Source of the DNA: Oleidesulfovibrio sp047973035
GTDB taxonomy: Bacteria > Desulfobacterota > Desulfovibrionia > Desulfovibrionales > Desulfovibrionaceae
NCBI RefSeq assembly: GCF_047973035.1
Contig: NZ_JBKEBF010000041.1
Location: forward strand, 1-64,000
Reading direction: 5' to 3'
DNA length: 64,000 nucleotides
A program made the position numbers and the translations under genes. Below are positions 35,964 through 44,232 of this stretch, piece after piece. Position 1 is the first letter of the stretch; each line of letters starts with the position of its first letter. The notes below the pieces were generated by a model, which did no database searches, was not told where the DNA came from, and saw only the letters and a program-made list of their open reading frames with translations.

Positions 35964-36621
35964 GGGAACCTCCGAATACGGATATATTGTTGCGCCATAA
36001 AGGCTGCAAGCTTTCAGATAATACGCTCCGCAAAAAAACAATCAGATCAAACAGGGCGGAGCAAAATACTCTCTGGCATATAAATGAGTGTACAATATGC
36101 CTATATAGGCACCTGCCTTTAAAAGGCAACCGGCATGCACAAAAACAAACGTAGCGTCAGTTGCAGACAGACAGTTCGTTCGCCAGGCGGCCCATTGCGG
36201 CAAGTATAAACGAAAGCGTTGATAATGAAAACCAACTCTGCAACATATTGTCAATACGTCAAAAACGCTTCCTGCAATTGCGAATATGGGGACAGGCACT
36301 CATAACCACCCGCAACATCACCCACAACAACCACGCACCAACCACGCACCAACCCTGAACATAAAAAAATGTTACCGCACAAAAACAAAGGCAGCGGAAG
36401 CCAAGGCAACCGGAACCAAGACCGCCAGACTGAAAACGCGTAGTCGCAGGCGTAATTGCTGACACGCGTAATCGCCGGCAGCCCGAAACCTCCCGCCACC
36501 ATAAATGAAGCCGCGGGACTACAAAATCCACGCGGCCCACCAGCTTCTACAGGCACCCATAGTTTTCATCAGCAGCATCAGGCAGAGTGAAAAAGAAGAG
36601 CATCAGCCCGACAAGATACCA
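35964..36621. other. Intergenic region upstream of the protease gene
   Basis: No convincing gene is present. It holds an 11-base tandem repeat CAACCACGCAC, about 2.4 copies (36328-36353), and a weak Fur-like sequence TGATAATGAAAACCA (36220-36234), and probably the protease promoter. Confidence 0.4.
36328..36353. repeat. Short tandem repeat, 11 bases, about 2.4 copies
   Basis: CAACCACGCAC is repeated head to tail in noncoding DNA. No function is apparent. Confidence 0.7.
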
Positions 36622-37398
36622 TCAGCGCTGTCTGCGCCTGATTTCTCGTGTCACATAGAGACATTGGCGGTTCAACTCACTCAGCAAGCTGTCCAGCAAA
36701 GCCGTATCTCCTGCCCGCGCATGGTGCTCGATGCTCCGCGCAGTCTGCGCCGGTCCGTGCGCGATCATATCCAGAAACGACCCTGCTATACTATGGGCAA
36801 GGCGGGCTACCAGATTCAGTTCTCCGCTTCGTACGGCCGCCGCAAGTTGCTCCAGCTCTTCCGGCATTGAACGGACAAACCGCTCATACAAAACAGCAAC
36901 ATCGTCGGCATCAAGGCCATACTCGTCGGCGAGATGCTTCTCTGGGTATATCTGGCAGTCTGCAGCCTGCCTGCCATCATAATCTACGTCGGGGATATGT
37001 TCACCCGACAACTTTTTGTAAAACCGGCGTAGCACGATGGCGCTCTGGTCATTCAACGGCGTTTCCAGAACAACATCAAACCCCTGAGGCGCAGCCTGAG
37101 CAATCTCATCTTGTATGTCTGAATTGACTTCAGGCAACAAAGCAACAACGGGGATACGGGAATCCACCCCGCGGACAGAAACCGACCGCAATGCCGAATA
37201 AAAATGTAGAGCAGCATCCGTGGCGGAAACAAAGTCCAGAATAATCAGTTGAGGGGCGCAATCCAGCAATGCTGGTACTGCAGTTTTCAGATCTGAAACA
37301 AACTTCACGGCAGCACCGGATTCAGAAAAAATTCTGCAAACGGTCTGCACCGCGGCACCTTCTCCCAGTACCAGCACGCTATGTTCTTTCTGCGGCAC
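36622..37398 (-). CDS. Degenerate receiver-HPt two-domain protein
   Basis: A 258-residue signalling protein. The N-terminal receiver-like domain keeps an Asp (LIILDFVS, residue 55) but lacks the usual paired acidic residues, and the Lys of the xKP motif is replaced (VLETPL). The C-terminal HPt domain has His202 in RLAHSIAGSFLDMI. It may pass phosphate through the HPt while the receiver acts as a protein-docking module. A TTG at 37434 opens the frame, but a GTG at 37398 has AGGAGG six bases upstream and is preferred. It overlaps the GGDEF gene by 20 bases, so the two are co-expressed. Confidence 0.75.
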   Translation of the reverse strand: MPQKEHSVLVLGEGAAVQTVCRIFSESGAAVKFVSDLKTAVPALLDCAPQLIILDFVSATDAALHFYSALRSVSVRGVDSRIPVVALLPEVNSDIQDEIAQAAPQGFDVVLETPLNDQSAIVLRRFYKKLSGEHIPDVDYDGRQAADCQIYPEKHLADEYGLDADDVAVLYERFVRSMPEELEQLAAAVRSGELNLVARLAHSIAGSFLDMIAHGPAQTARSIEHHARAGDTALLDSLLSELNRQCLYVTREIRRRQR

Positions 37399-38164
37399 CA
37401 GTATCCTCCTGCAGACATGCGGATCCGTCTGCAATCTCCACTCTGTTCCGCCCGTTGGCTTTCGCTTTATACAGCGCCTTGTCAGCCTGTTCGACTAATG
37501 CCTCGGGGCTTCCACCTCCCTGAAGTCCGTCACAACATGCTACTCCCAGAGAAACCCGGATCTGTGTTTCCCGACCACCCCCGACAGGTATCACCTGCGC
37601 TTCAACAGAAGCACGGATACGCTCCGCCAAGGCTACTGAACCGTTCAAACCTTCACGCGGTACCAGGACAGCAAACTCTTCTCCCCCAACACGGGCAAGC
37701 ACATCACCGGAACGCACACACGCCCGCAATGTGGCGGCAACGACCATCAGCACGACGTCTCCGGCCTGATGCCCCAGAGTGTCGTTCACTACTTTAAAGT
37801 GATCAAGATCGAGCATGATAAGGCAGAGAGTCGTCTTCTCACGCTTGCGGCGTGCGAATTCCTGCGACAGGCGAAGCTGGAAATGGCGTTTATTATAAAG
37901 CGAGGTAAGCGAATCGATCAGACAGAGACCGGCAAAACGCTGCTCGTGGCGGCCGATAATGAAACCGAAAAGAGAAAAGACAAAGACAGAACCGAGCAAC
38001 ATGTAGCCGAAAAGCCAACGCTGATAGTCGGGGTCGTTCGGTGTGATGCCCAGAAGCCACGAAAGACCGAACCAGCCGAGAGGAGCACCGAAGCCAAGTG
38101 CAGCCCCTTGCAACAACCTGCGTGCGGAATACACAAACAAAGCAAAGCGGCTGATCGGCGTCAT
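37379..38164 (-). CDS. GGDEF diguanylate cyclase with two membrane helices
   Basis: A 261-residue inner-membrane protein. Two hydrophobic helices (about residues 16-40 and 50-75) are followed by a GGDEF domain with the active-site RVGGEEFAVL, DLDHFKVVNDTLGHQAGD and SLGVACCDG. It should make cyclic di-GMP. No RxxD inhibitory site is obvious five residues before GGEEF. The ATG at 38164 has GGAG upstream. It overlaps the receiver-HPt gene, suggesting that phosphorelay and cyclic di-GMP signals are linked. Confidence 0.92.
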   Translation of the reverse strand: MTPISRFALFVYSARRLLQGAALGFGAPLGWFGLSWLLGITPNDPDYQRWLFGYMLLGSVFVFSLFGFIIGRHEQRFAGLCLIDSLTSLYNKRHFQLRLSQEFARRKREKTTLCLIMLDLDHFKVVNDTLGHQAGDVVLMVVAATLRACVRSGDVLARVGGEEFAVLVPREGLNGSVALAERIRASVEAQVIPVGGGRETQIRVSLGVACCDGLQGGGSPEALVEQADKALYKAKANGRNRVEIADGSACLQEDTGAAERT

Positions 38165-38215
38165 AGAGTCTCCTACAGTAAACACTGCTGCTGAATCATA
38201 ACCAGTTAACCTAGT

Positions 38216-38962
38216 TCATCGCATCCATGATCGGGCTATGCGGAAAACATCATCGTAATCAAGTCTGTCGCGTATTCCCAGACATAGCTCTGTGGACATA
38301 CGCATCTTATCCTGCACATCCCGCAGTAAGACATTTTTATGTTCACGCAGCCACTTGCGCACAAAAGGCGCATCCATGCCGTCAATAACAAGCGCGAGTC
38401 CGTCAACAAAGTAGTGAGAAGAAATAATAGGAAGGTAAGGCTGGCAAGCATCTTTACCTTGCTGGCGGGCAAGCAGCACATAAAACAGCAGAGTAACCAT
38501 CAACTTGTCATCCTGTTGTCTGTGGCTGACATCAAAATAATGGTCTTTTACTGCCCCGCGTTCGGGGATCAGTTTTATGAGTTCATGTGCCAGCGTCAAA
38601 GCCCGTTGCTCTGTCAGGGGACAACGGGGAAAGCGGGCAGCCATCTTTGCCATAGTTTTGCGGGGGTTTTCCGACTGTGCAATATCCAGCAGGGCGATAC
38701 GCATCAGATCATAGCGTCGTTCGACTTCTGAAAGAACCGTCTCCTCACGGGCTGCAGCAAGAATGCGGATGCGGGATTCGCCCATGGAGCCGAAACAGAT
38801 TTCAAGAAGATGCCGGACAAATGGTTCCGATGTGTGCTGCGCCTCATCGTGCAAAGCTTTAAAGTTTCGCTTGGTCCCCACCAGCTTTTTTAAGGCAAGC
38901 CAATAGGCTGCCACGCCCTCTAAAGGCATCTGCAAAATATCTATATCGGGATGTTCGTGCAT
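38216..38962 (-). CDS. Conserved-looking hypothetical protein
   Basis: A 248-residue soluble, mostly helical protein that I do not recognise. It begins MHEHPDIDILQMPLEGVAAY and contains CPLTEQRALTLAHELIKLIP and DVQDKMRMSTELCLGIRDRL. It has no signal peptide, membrane segment or metal motif. Helix-rich composition with repeated Leu/Ala patterns could fit an alpha-solenoid. It is the first gene upstream of the GGDEF and receiver-HPt genes on the same strand (about 50 bases gap), so it may belong to that signalling unit. Confidence 0.7.
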   Translation of the reverse strand: MHEHPDIDILQMPLEGVAAYWLALKKLVGTKRNFKALHDEAQHTSEPFVRHLLEICFGSMGESRIRILAAAREETVLSEVERRYDLMRIALLDIAQSENPRKTMAKMAARFPRCPLTEQRALTLAHELIKLIPERGAVKDHYFDVSHRQQDDKLMVTLLFYVLLARQQGKDACQPYLPIISSHYFVDGLALVIDGMDAPFVRKWLREHKNVLLRDVQDKMRMSTELCLGIRDRLDYDDVFRIARSWMR

Positions 38963-39097
38963 CGTGCCCGCACCTCAGGCTTTTATCGCTATAAGACAAC
39001 AACTTATCATTTTTCTTTAAAAACAAAAAAAAGGGCGTATACGGTCAGAATAGCTGCTGGCAGACACTCTTTCAAGCAGTTTCAGCTATCTACAATG

Positions 39098-39124
39098 CAA
39101 AAAGGTGCCCCAGAGCACCTTTTC
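39098..39124 (-). terminator. Terminator of the CBM48-like gene
   Basis: The stem AAAAGGTGC/GCACCTTTT with a short loop is followed by a T run on the minus strand. Confidence 0.75.
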
Positions 39125-39170
39125 ATTGTCAACAACATGCGGCTGACGCAATTCCGCCACAGGCAAAAGC

Positions 39171-39479
39171 CTAAACTTCGACCACCGAATTATCTGCCTG
39201 CGCAAACTCGCACCAGCTGTACGCATCTGCTCCATCATCATTAAGCCACGCAGAGCCGTCCGCCAAGTAACGGAAATGGTATTGGCGGCCGGTCTCCAAA
39301 GTCAATTCCGCTGAAAAAGAACCGTCTTTCAGGCGCTTCATGGGCGTTGAGTTTTCATTCCAGTCATTAAAATCACCCACCAGGTAGACAGACTCGATAC
39401 CCGGGGCTGTGCTTTTGTCCAGACGAAACTTCACCTTACATACAGGTTTGGACTTTAAGAATTGTTTGTTCAGAGACAT
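39171..39479 (-). CDS. Isoamylase early-set (CBM48-like) small protein
   Basis: A 102-residue protein consisting of one immunoglobulin-like early-set domain, as found at the N-terminus of glycogen-branching enzymes and in AMP-kinase beta subunits. Motifs are SVYLVGDFNDWNENSTPMKR, FSAELTLETGRQYHFRYLAD and WLNDDGADAY. It probably binds glycogen or a related glucan; no catalytic domain is attached. The ATG at 39479 has a strong GGAGGT; an upstream in-frame start at 39524 is unlikely. Confidence 0.88.
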   Translation of the reverse strand: MSLNKQFLKSKPVCKVKFRLDKSTAPGIESVYLVGDFNDWNENSTPMKRLKDGSFSAELTLETGRQYHFRYLADGSAWLNDDGADAYSWCEFAQADNSVVEV

Positions 39480-39900
39480 TAGGACCTCCGGATTTCGTGA
39501 GAGTGGTGTGTACTTTTGTACCATGCAGCCTCCGGTGGAATAATTATTTTTTTACCAACACCGTCCGACTGCTCTTGCCTATGGAAAATACGCATGTGCG
39601 TCAGGATGGAACAAAACCGGCTCAAACCTTGATAAGCGATCGGTACTGGGCTCTGTCAGCATGAAAAAAATCATGATAGCCAGCAGTCGCGCATTGCCGC
39701 CTAAACATGGTGTAACTAACGGTGGTTGTATTGTGCTAAGCCATACTTTGCATAAGTCAGCAGGGCCTGATTGTAACCCGCTTATGTTGCCCTGTGTTGA
39801 CACCAGTTAACTTACGGTGGTAACGCTCCTATGAATAACAGGTATCCGCCTTTTCCCGCACTGCGCTGCTGCGCTTAGACTGAGTCCGGTAACTCTGACA
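39480..39900. other. Intergenic region, no supported gene
   Basis: Divergent promoters for the CBM48-like and helix-turn-helix genes should lie here. A 49-codon plus-strand frame (39661-39810) has no ribosome binding site and is not called. Confidence 0.35.
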
Positions 39901-40188
39901 ATGAAGAAGACAACCTTCACAGTAAGCGAAGCCGCAGAACTACTGAGCTGCCACAAGGAAACCATCAGGCGCGCCATAAAAGACGGCAGCCTGCAAGCGG
40001 CACAGCTGGGGCGCGGATACCGTATATCCAGAGCCGACCTAGAAGCCTTCTGGACATCAAAAGGCGGAGGCTCTCTTTTTGAGCAAGACTCCCACCCGAC
40101 TGCGGAATCGGTTCCGCAGCCGGAAGTGCAGAAGGAAAAGCCTAAAAAGCCCAAAGGGCCGGAGCAGCTTACACTGCCCACTTCGTAG
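39901..40188 (+). CDS. Excisionase-type helix-turn-helix protein
   Basis: A 95-residue protein. Residues 5-52 (FTVSEAAELLSCHKETIRRA, then GSLQAAQLGRGYRISRADLE) form a MerR/excisionase-like winged helix. The C-terminal 40 residues are Pro/Lys/Glu-rich (PEVQKEKPKKPKGPEQ) and probably disordered. No integrase or phage gene is nearby, so it is more likely a small regulator than a true excisionase. It is followed after 14 bases by a gene with a strong ribosome binding site, a two-gene unit. Confidence 0.8.
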   Translation: MKKTTFTVSEAAELLSCHKETIRRAIKDGSLQAAQLGRGYRISRADLEAFWTSKGGGSLFEQDSHPTAESVPQPEVQKEKPKKPKGPEQLTLPTS

Positions 40189-40202
40189 CAGGAGGCAGCG
40201 GC

Positions 40203-40595
40203 ATGAGCACAACCCAAGGCAACGGTGTTATGGAACAGATCATCCTGAAAAATGACGTCGGTGAGGACATGAGCTTTAAGGGACGCCTGTTTTCCGAAAG
40301 CTCATACTTTGATGAAGAGACGGGCTCAATGACTCGTCAACGTCTGTACGTGACAGACCAGAATCATCAGGTTTACACCATCGTCACCAGTAACGGCACC
40401 CAGAAAGAACGTCGCGTCTACATGCTGAAACCCGAAGGCGATCAATGCCGCATCAGCAACGGATTATTTGACGTGACTGTTCCCATTGAGCTTCTTATGC
40501 TCGCTGTGCGCGGCCTGTGCGGCGTCACAGGGCGTGAGCAAGGCGACAATTTTATTGCCACGCTGGAAGAATCGCTTACAGCAGCAAATGCATAG
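40203..40595 (+). CDS. Hypothetical protein paired with the helix-turn-helix gene
   Basis: A 130-residue protein that I do not recognise. It is beta-rich (FKGRLFSESSYFDEETGSMT, RQRLYVTDQNHQVYTIVTSN, ERRVYMLKPEGDQCRISNGL) with a final helix, and has no signal or membrane segment. AGGAGG precedes the ATG. Co-transcription with the helix-turn-helix gene suggests a shared task. No function is proposed. Confidence 0.75.
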   Translation: MSTTQGNGVMEQIILKNDVGEDMSFKGRLFSESSYFDEETGSMTRQRLYVTDQNHQVYTIVTSNGTQKERRVYMLKPEGDQCRISNGLFDVTVPIELLMLAVRGLCGVTGREQGDNFIATLEESLTAANA

Positions 40596-40613
40596 CCCTG
40601 ATTTTGAATGACT

Positions 40614-40641
40614 CAGCCGCCGGAGCATACTGCGGCGGCTG
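40614..40641 (+). terminator. Hairpin after the two-gene unit
   Basis: A perfect 9-base stem CAGCCGCCG/CGGCGGCTG lies 19 bases past the stop; it is followed by A residues, not T, so termination strength is unclear. Confidence 0.4.
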
Positions 40642-40837
40642 AAAAAACACCTGTTTGCAAGGCAGCACCTACAATCGCCTATCAAACAATGGCATTTGCT
40701 TTTCTCATGCCCATTCTCTCTTAATATTGCTCTACGCGTCCACTCTTTTCTGCAACGCAGGCAATGCTGCTCTTATGTGTATCTTTCACGCCACCTTCAC
40801 ACTGCCCCGTAGCACAGCTTTCTACCGCAGGCCGACA

Positions 40838-40867
40838 AAAAAGCGCCCTGCATAAAGATGCACGGCG
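40838..40867 (-). terminator. Terminator of the histidine kinase gene
   Basis: On the minus strand GCGCC-TGCAT pairs with ATGCA-GGCGC around one mismatch and runs into TTTTTTG, 30 bases past the stop. Confidence 0.75.
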
Positions 40868-40897
40868 CCGGAAAAACAAAAGGGCGTAGCAAATACG

Positions 40898-42040
40898 TTA
40901 ATGAACAGACTCCAACGTGAACGGCAACCAGAGGTAGAATGTTGTCCCTTCGCCCTCTCCGCTTCTGAAACGAACCTGCCCCTTCAGGTAATTATTGGTC
41001 AGCAGTTTCATGCTGTATGTTCCCAGGCCGCGGCCTGCTCCTTTTGTAGTAAATGACCGCTGAAAAATAAGCCACTTATACGCATCAGGTATTACTGCTG
41101 TGTTATGAGTGGCAAATTCCACTCCTCCGTCTTTCTCATAGCAGCGCACCTGAACACGCCCTCCTTGCGGGGATGCTTCAACCGCGTTTTTAAGCATATT
41201 GAGCAACACCCTGCGCAACAGAGCCGGATCAGTAAACAACAGCACGTCGTCAGGTGAAGGCAGAACGTCCATTTCTATCTTCTGGGCAATTTCAAGCTGA
41301 GCAACGCAGTCCGCGACATCACGCACCATATCATCAAGTATGCACATGGCAGGGCGGACGCTCAGCTCATCAGATTCTGCTGCCAGCAATAAGCGTTGCG
41401 CCATTATCTCGTCCACAAGATCCTTTGAAAAACGATGCATCATCAGCGTTTCGCCTTTCAGGTCCAATGGCACTTCCTCCAGAATCATCTGTGCCAGATT
41501 CTGCAGCCCGCCGGCAGTATTAAGAATATCGTGAAAAAAAATCCGTTCGAGCGCACGACGGCGCTTTTCGCTGCTGATGTCATGGATGGCAAACAACACG
41601 AAGCGTTCACCCTGAAGGTCGAGAGGAGATGCACAAACCTTAAGATCAAGAGCGACTAAGACGTCTTCCTGACGCTTGGTAATACGGCACTCTGCTTCTT
41701 TACGTGAACCGCCAAGCCCGCACAGAATTGCATTAACAGCCTCACAGCTGCGACAGGCAGCCGATGTTCCGCAACCATTCTCGGCGCACAAAGAATGTTC
41801 GCACAAAAGCAGCTCACCGGGGCGCAGGCCGACAATGCACTCGGCATCATCATCGTCCAGTAATTGCAGCAGATTGCGGTTTGCAAAAACAATCTGCCGG
41901 TTTCCGTTCAGGACAGCAACAATGTCCGTCACAGAATCAAGCAATGTGACAAGTATCTGGTCAGAGAATAAAGACCGCTGCCGTGTCAGTTCGTCCCGCG
42001 AAGCCCGCTCGGCAGGGGCAAAGTGTGTCGCCGCGCTCAT
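40898..42040 (-). CDS. Cytoplasmic PAS histidine kinase with a Cys-cluster
   Basis: A 380-residue soluble sensor kinase. The PAS domain covers about residues 30-155. It carries five closely spaced Cys (80, 85, 90, 96, 99; LCEHSLCAENGCGTSAACRS) able to hold a metal, iron-sulfur cluster or disulfide. The dimerisation helix carries the phospho-His170 (FFHDILNTAGGLQNLA). The ATPase domain has NMLKNAVEASPQGG (N box), a degenerate G1 region, and GAGRGLGTYSMKLL. There are no membrane helices, so it senses an internal signal, plausibly redox state. No regulator gene is adjacent. Confidence 0.9.
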   Translation of the reverse strand: MSAATHFAPAERASRDELTRQRSLFSDQILVTLLDSVTDIVAVLNGNRQIVFANRNLLQLLDDDDAECIVGLRPGELLLCEHSLCAENGCGTSAACRSCEAVNAILCGLGGSRKEAECRITKRQEDVLVALDLKVCASPLDLQGERFVLFAIHDISSEKRRRALERIFFHDILNTAGGLQNLAQMILEEVPLDLKGETLMMHRFSKDLVDEIMAQRLLLAAESDELSVRPAMCILDDMVRDVADCVAQLEIAQKIEMDVLPSPDDVLLFTDPALLRRVLLNMLKNAVEASPQGGRVQVRCYEKDGGVEFATHNTAVIPDAYKWLIFQRSFTTKGAGRGLGTYSMKLLTNNYLKGQVRFRSGEGEGTTFYLWLPFTLESVH

Positions 42041-42112
42041 GCACTCCTCCTTTAAAGAATATGCAGTAACGACTACAACAAATAACAGTTCTTTCCAAGT
42101 GTTGTACGAAAG

Positions 42113-42142
42113 AACAAAATAAGGCCCGCAACTACGGGCCGT
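42113..42142 (-). terminator. Terminator of the thiD/proB/obg side
   Basis: A GGCCCG/CGGGCC stem is followed by TTATTTTG on the minus strand, about 50 bases past the thiD stop. Confidence 0.7.
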
Positions 42143-42192
42143 TGGGATTTATAGCAATTGCGAACACAGCAATAAAGAGGGCAGCATCTGCT

Positions 42193-43014
42193 CTACAACA
42201 GAAGCCCTGCAATAGGTGCAGCATGGTTCGGCGGACCGAATCCCTGACCGGGAGCATACCCTTTGCGCAGGCAAAAATTCAGGTAACCTTGAGCTTTTAC
42301 TATTGAATCTTGAAGGGCATATCCCTTGGCAAGCATAGTGGCAATGGCAGCAGAAAGAGTACAGCCGGTACCATGATTATTCGGGGTGTCTACTTTTTTC
42401 TGTGACAGAGCAACGGGAGCCCTTCCCGGCAGTCCCAGCCAGTCTATCAAAGTATCGTCACCATCAAAATGTCCGCCTTTCAGCAATACCGCGCACGCGC
42501 CCATAGCAAGCAGGCGTTCAATGGCTTCTGCCACTTCTTCTTCAGTAGTAATGCTCATGCCGGCCAGAAGCTCTGCTTCCGGTCTGTTGGGAGTAAGCAG
42601 AGAGGCAAGAGGAAGCATCCGCTTTTTCAGCGCATCTACGGCATCTTCCTGCAACAGCTGATGCCCGCTCTGACTTACGCACACAGGATCAACAACCAGC
42701 GGGAAACGTTCTTCGAGCGGAATTTCTTCAAGCACATCGGCGACGGCTTCAATAATTCCAGCAGAGAAAAGCATCCCCGTTTTGGCAGCCTTTACTGGAA
42801 ACCCGTCAAGCACTGTCCGCAGTTGCTGCGCTACAAACGCTGCATCGGGAGCATGGATACCAGTTACGCCAAGGCCATTCTGTGCGGTAAGAGCGGTAAT
42901 AACGCTCATGCCGAAACTACCCAGCACGGTCATGGTCTTCAGGTCAGCCTGAATTCCGGCACCGCCGCCGGAGTCTGAACCGGCTATGGTAAGCACACAG
43001 GGATTCTCAGTCAT
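42193..43014 (-). CDS. thiD: Hydroxymethylpyrimidine/phosphomethylpyrimidine kinase
   Basis: A ribokinase-family enzyme of the thiamine pathway that phosphorylates HMP and HMP-phosphate. It has 273 residues, starting MTENPCVLTIAGSDSGGGAG. Motifs seen are GIQADLKTMTVLGSFGMSVI, VVDPVCVSQSG and the catalytic NNHGTGCTLSAAIA. The ATG at 43014 has GAGGA upstream; the in-frame ATG at 43029 is less likely. It lies about 40 bases behind proB on the same strand. No TPP riboswitch was found ahead of it. Confidence 0.94.
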   Translation of the reverse strand: MTENPCVLTIAGSDSGGGAGIQADLKTMTVLGSFGMSVITALTAQNGLGVTGIHAPDAAFVAQQLRTVLDGFPVKAAKTGMLFSAGIIEAVADVLEEIPLEERFPLVVDPVCVSQSGHQLLQEDAVDALKKRMLPLASLLTPNRPEAELLAGMSITTEEEVAEAIERLLAMGACAVLLKGGHFDGDDTLIDWLGLPGRAPVALSQKKVDTPNNHGTGCTLSAAIATMLAKGYALQDSIVKAQGYLNFCLRKGYAPGQGFGPPNHAAPIAGLLL

Positions 43015-43055
43015 GGGTCCTCGCTTCAAAGTTATGCAGATCGCGTGCAGAAAAA

Positions 43056-44195
43056 TCAGACAACAGCGTCCATCAACAGATTGTCCCGATGAATCGCCTC
43101 CGGATACTGGTTGTCACCAAGAATGGCTTCCAGTTCAGCCGTTCGATGGCCCATGATACGACGCATATCTGCTGCGGGGTAATTGGTAAGCCCCAAGGCA
43201 ATAACAGCCCCGCTTGTAGATGTCACACGAACCAGAGCGCCACGTCCGAATCCGCCATCAACGCCGACAATTCCTGCAGGCAGCAGGCTTTTACCCGCTT
43301 CCAGCGCTTTTACCGCGCCGTCATCCACAACAACAGCGCCGGAAGGGTCAGCATGGTACGCCAGCCAGAACTTACGGCTCGACACGGTCTTCTTCTCAGG
43401 CCGGACCCATGTTCCGGGTTCTTCTCCGGCAAATGCTCTCACCATGGCATCGGGCTTTCTGCCGGGCAGAATCAACGTAGGCACACCCAGTTGCGCAGCC
43501 CTGCGGGCGGCAAGAAGCTTGGAATACATACCGCCAGAACCGACCGATGTTTTGCCGCCGCACATAGTGTCCAGATTCAGACTGTGCACATCCTCGATAC
43601 ACTCAAGGATTTTGGCGTCCGGATTCGTATCGGGGTTGTCAGCATACACCCCGCCTGCGGATGTCAGATTGATAAACAGGTCTGCGTCCACCACGTTCAG
43701 CAGCAGACTGGCAAGGCTGTCATTATCCCCGAATTCAAGCTCGCGTACGGCTACTGTATCGTTTTCATTTACAATAGGAACAGCATGCCAGTCCATCAAT
43801 GCGCCAAACGTGTTTCTGGCGTTCAAAAAACGGTGCCTGCTTCGCAGATCGTCCTTGGTAAGCAGAATCTGGGCAGAAATAATACCGTGCTTGCCGAACT
43901 CGTCATCGTAATAATGCATAAGGCGGCTCTGCCCGACGGCAGAAGCAGCCTGCTTGTGCGGCATGCCCTTGATTTCGCAACAGCGCCTGAGCACAGCACG
44001 ACCGGCAGAAACAGCACCGGAAGAAACCAGCACCACATCAGTACCACGTTCATGCAACTGCGCTATCTGCGCCACGAGGTTTTTAACAACGCTGATATCA
44101 AGCCCGAGACCTGATGTAAGCACTGCGCTACCGACTTTAACAACAACTCTACGGGCATTATCAAGTATATGCCCGCGCTCTGCCTGCCAATCCAT
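43056..44195 (-). CDS. proB: Glutamate 5-kinase
   Basis: The first enzyme of proline synthesis: phosphorylates L-glutamate, giving glutamyl-5-phosphate for ProA. It has 379 residues with an amino-acid-kinase domain (RRVVVKVGSAVLTSGLGLDI, VLVSSGAVSAG, VPIVNENDTVAVRELEFGDN, GGMYSKLLAA) followed by a C-terminal PUA domain. Feedback inhibition by proline is usual for the family. It lies between obg and thiD in a probable operon. Confidence 0.95.
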   Translation of the reverse strand: MDWQAERGHILDNARRVVVKVGSAVLTSGLGLDISVVKNLVAQIAQLHERGTDVVLVSSGAVSAGRAVLRRCCEIKGMPHKQAASAVGQSRLMHYYDDEFGKHGIISAQILLTKDDLRSRHRFLNARNTFGALMDWHAVPIVNENDTVAVRELEFGDNDSLASLLLNVVDADLFINLTSAGGVYADNPDTNPDAKILECIEDVHSLNLDTMCGGKTSVGSGGMYSKLLAARRAAQLGVPTLILPGRKPDAMVRAFAGEEPGTWVRPEKKTVSSRKFWLAYHADPSGAVVVDDGAVKALEAGKSLLPAGIVGVDGGFGRGALVRVTSTSGAVIALGLTNYPAADMRRIMGHRTAELEAILGDNQYPEAIHRDNLLMDAVV

Positions 44196-44232
44196 GGCTT
44201 TCAGACGCCTCCGCTAAATAGAGAGAAAATGA

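Noticed and set aside
36220..36234. Fur-like sequence TGATAATGAAAACCA upstream of the protease
   Set aside because: Only one half-site is good and it lies about 250 bases from the nearest start codon.
39661..39810. 49-codon plus-strand frame ahead of the helix-turn-helix gene
   Set aside because: No ribosome binding site, no fold or helix pattern, and unremarkable composition.
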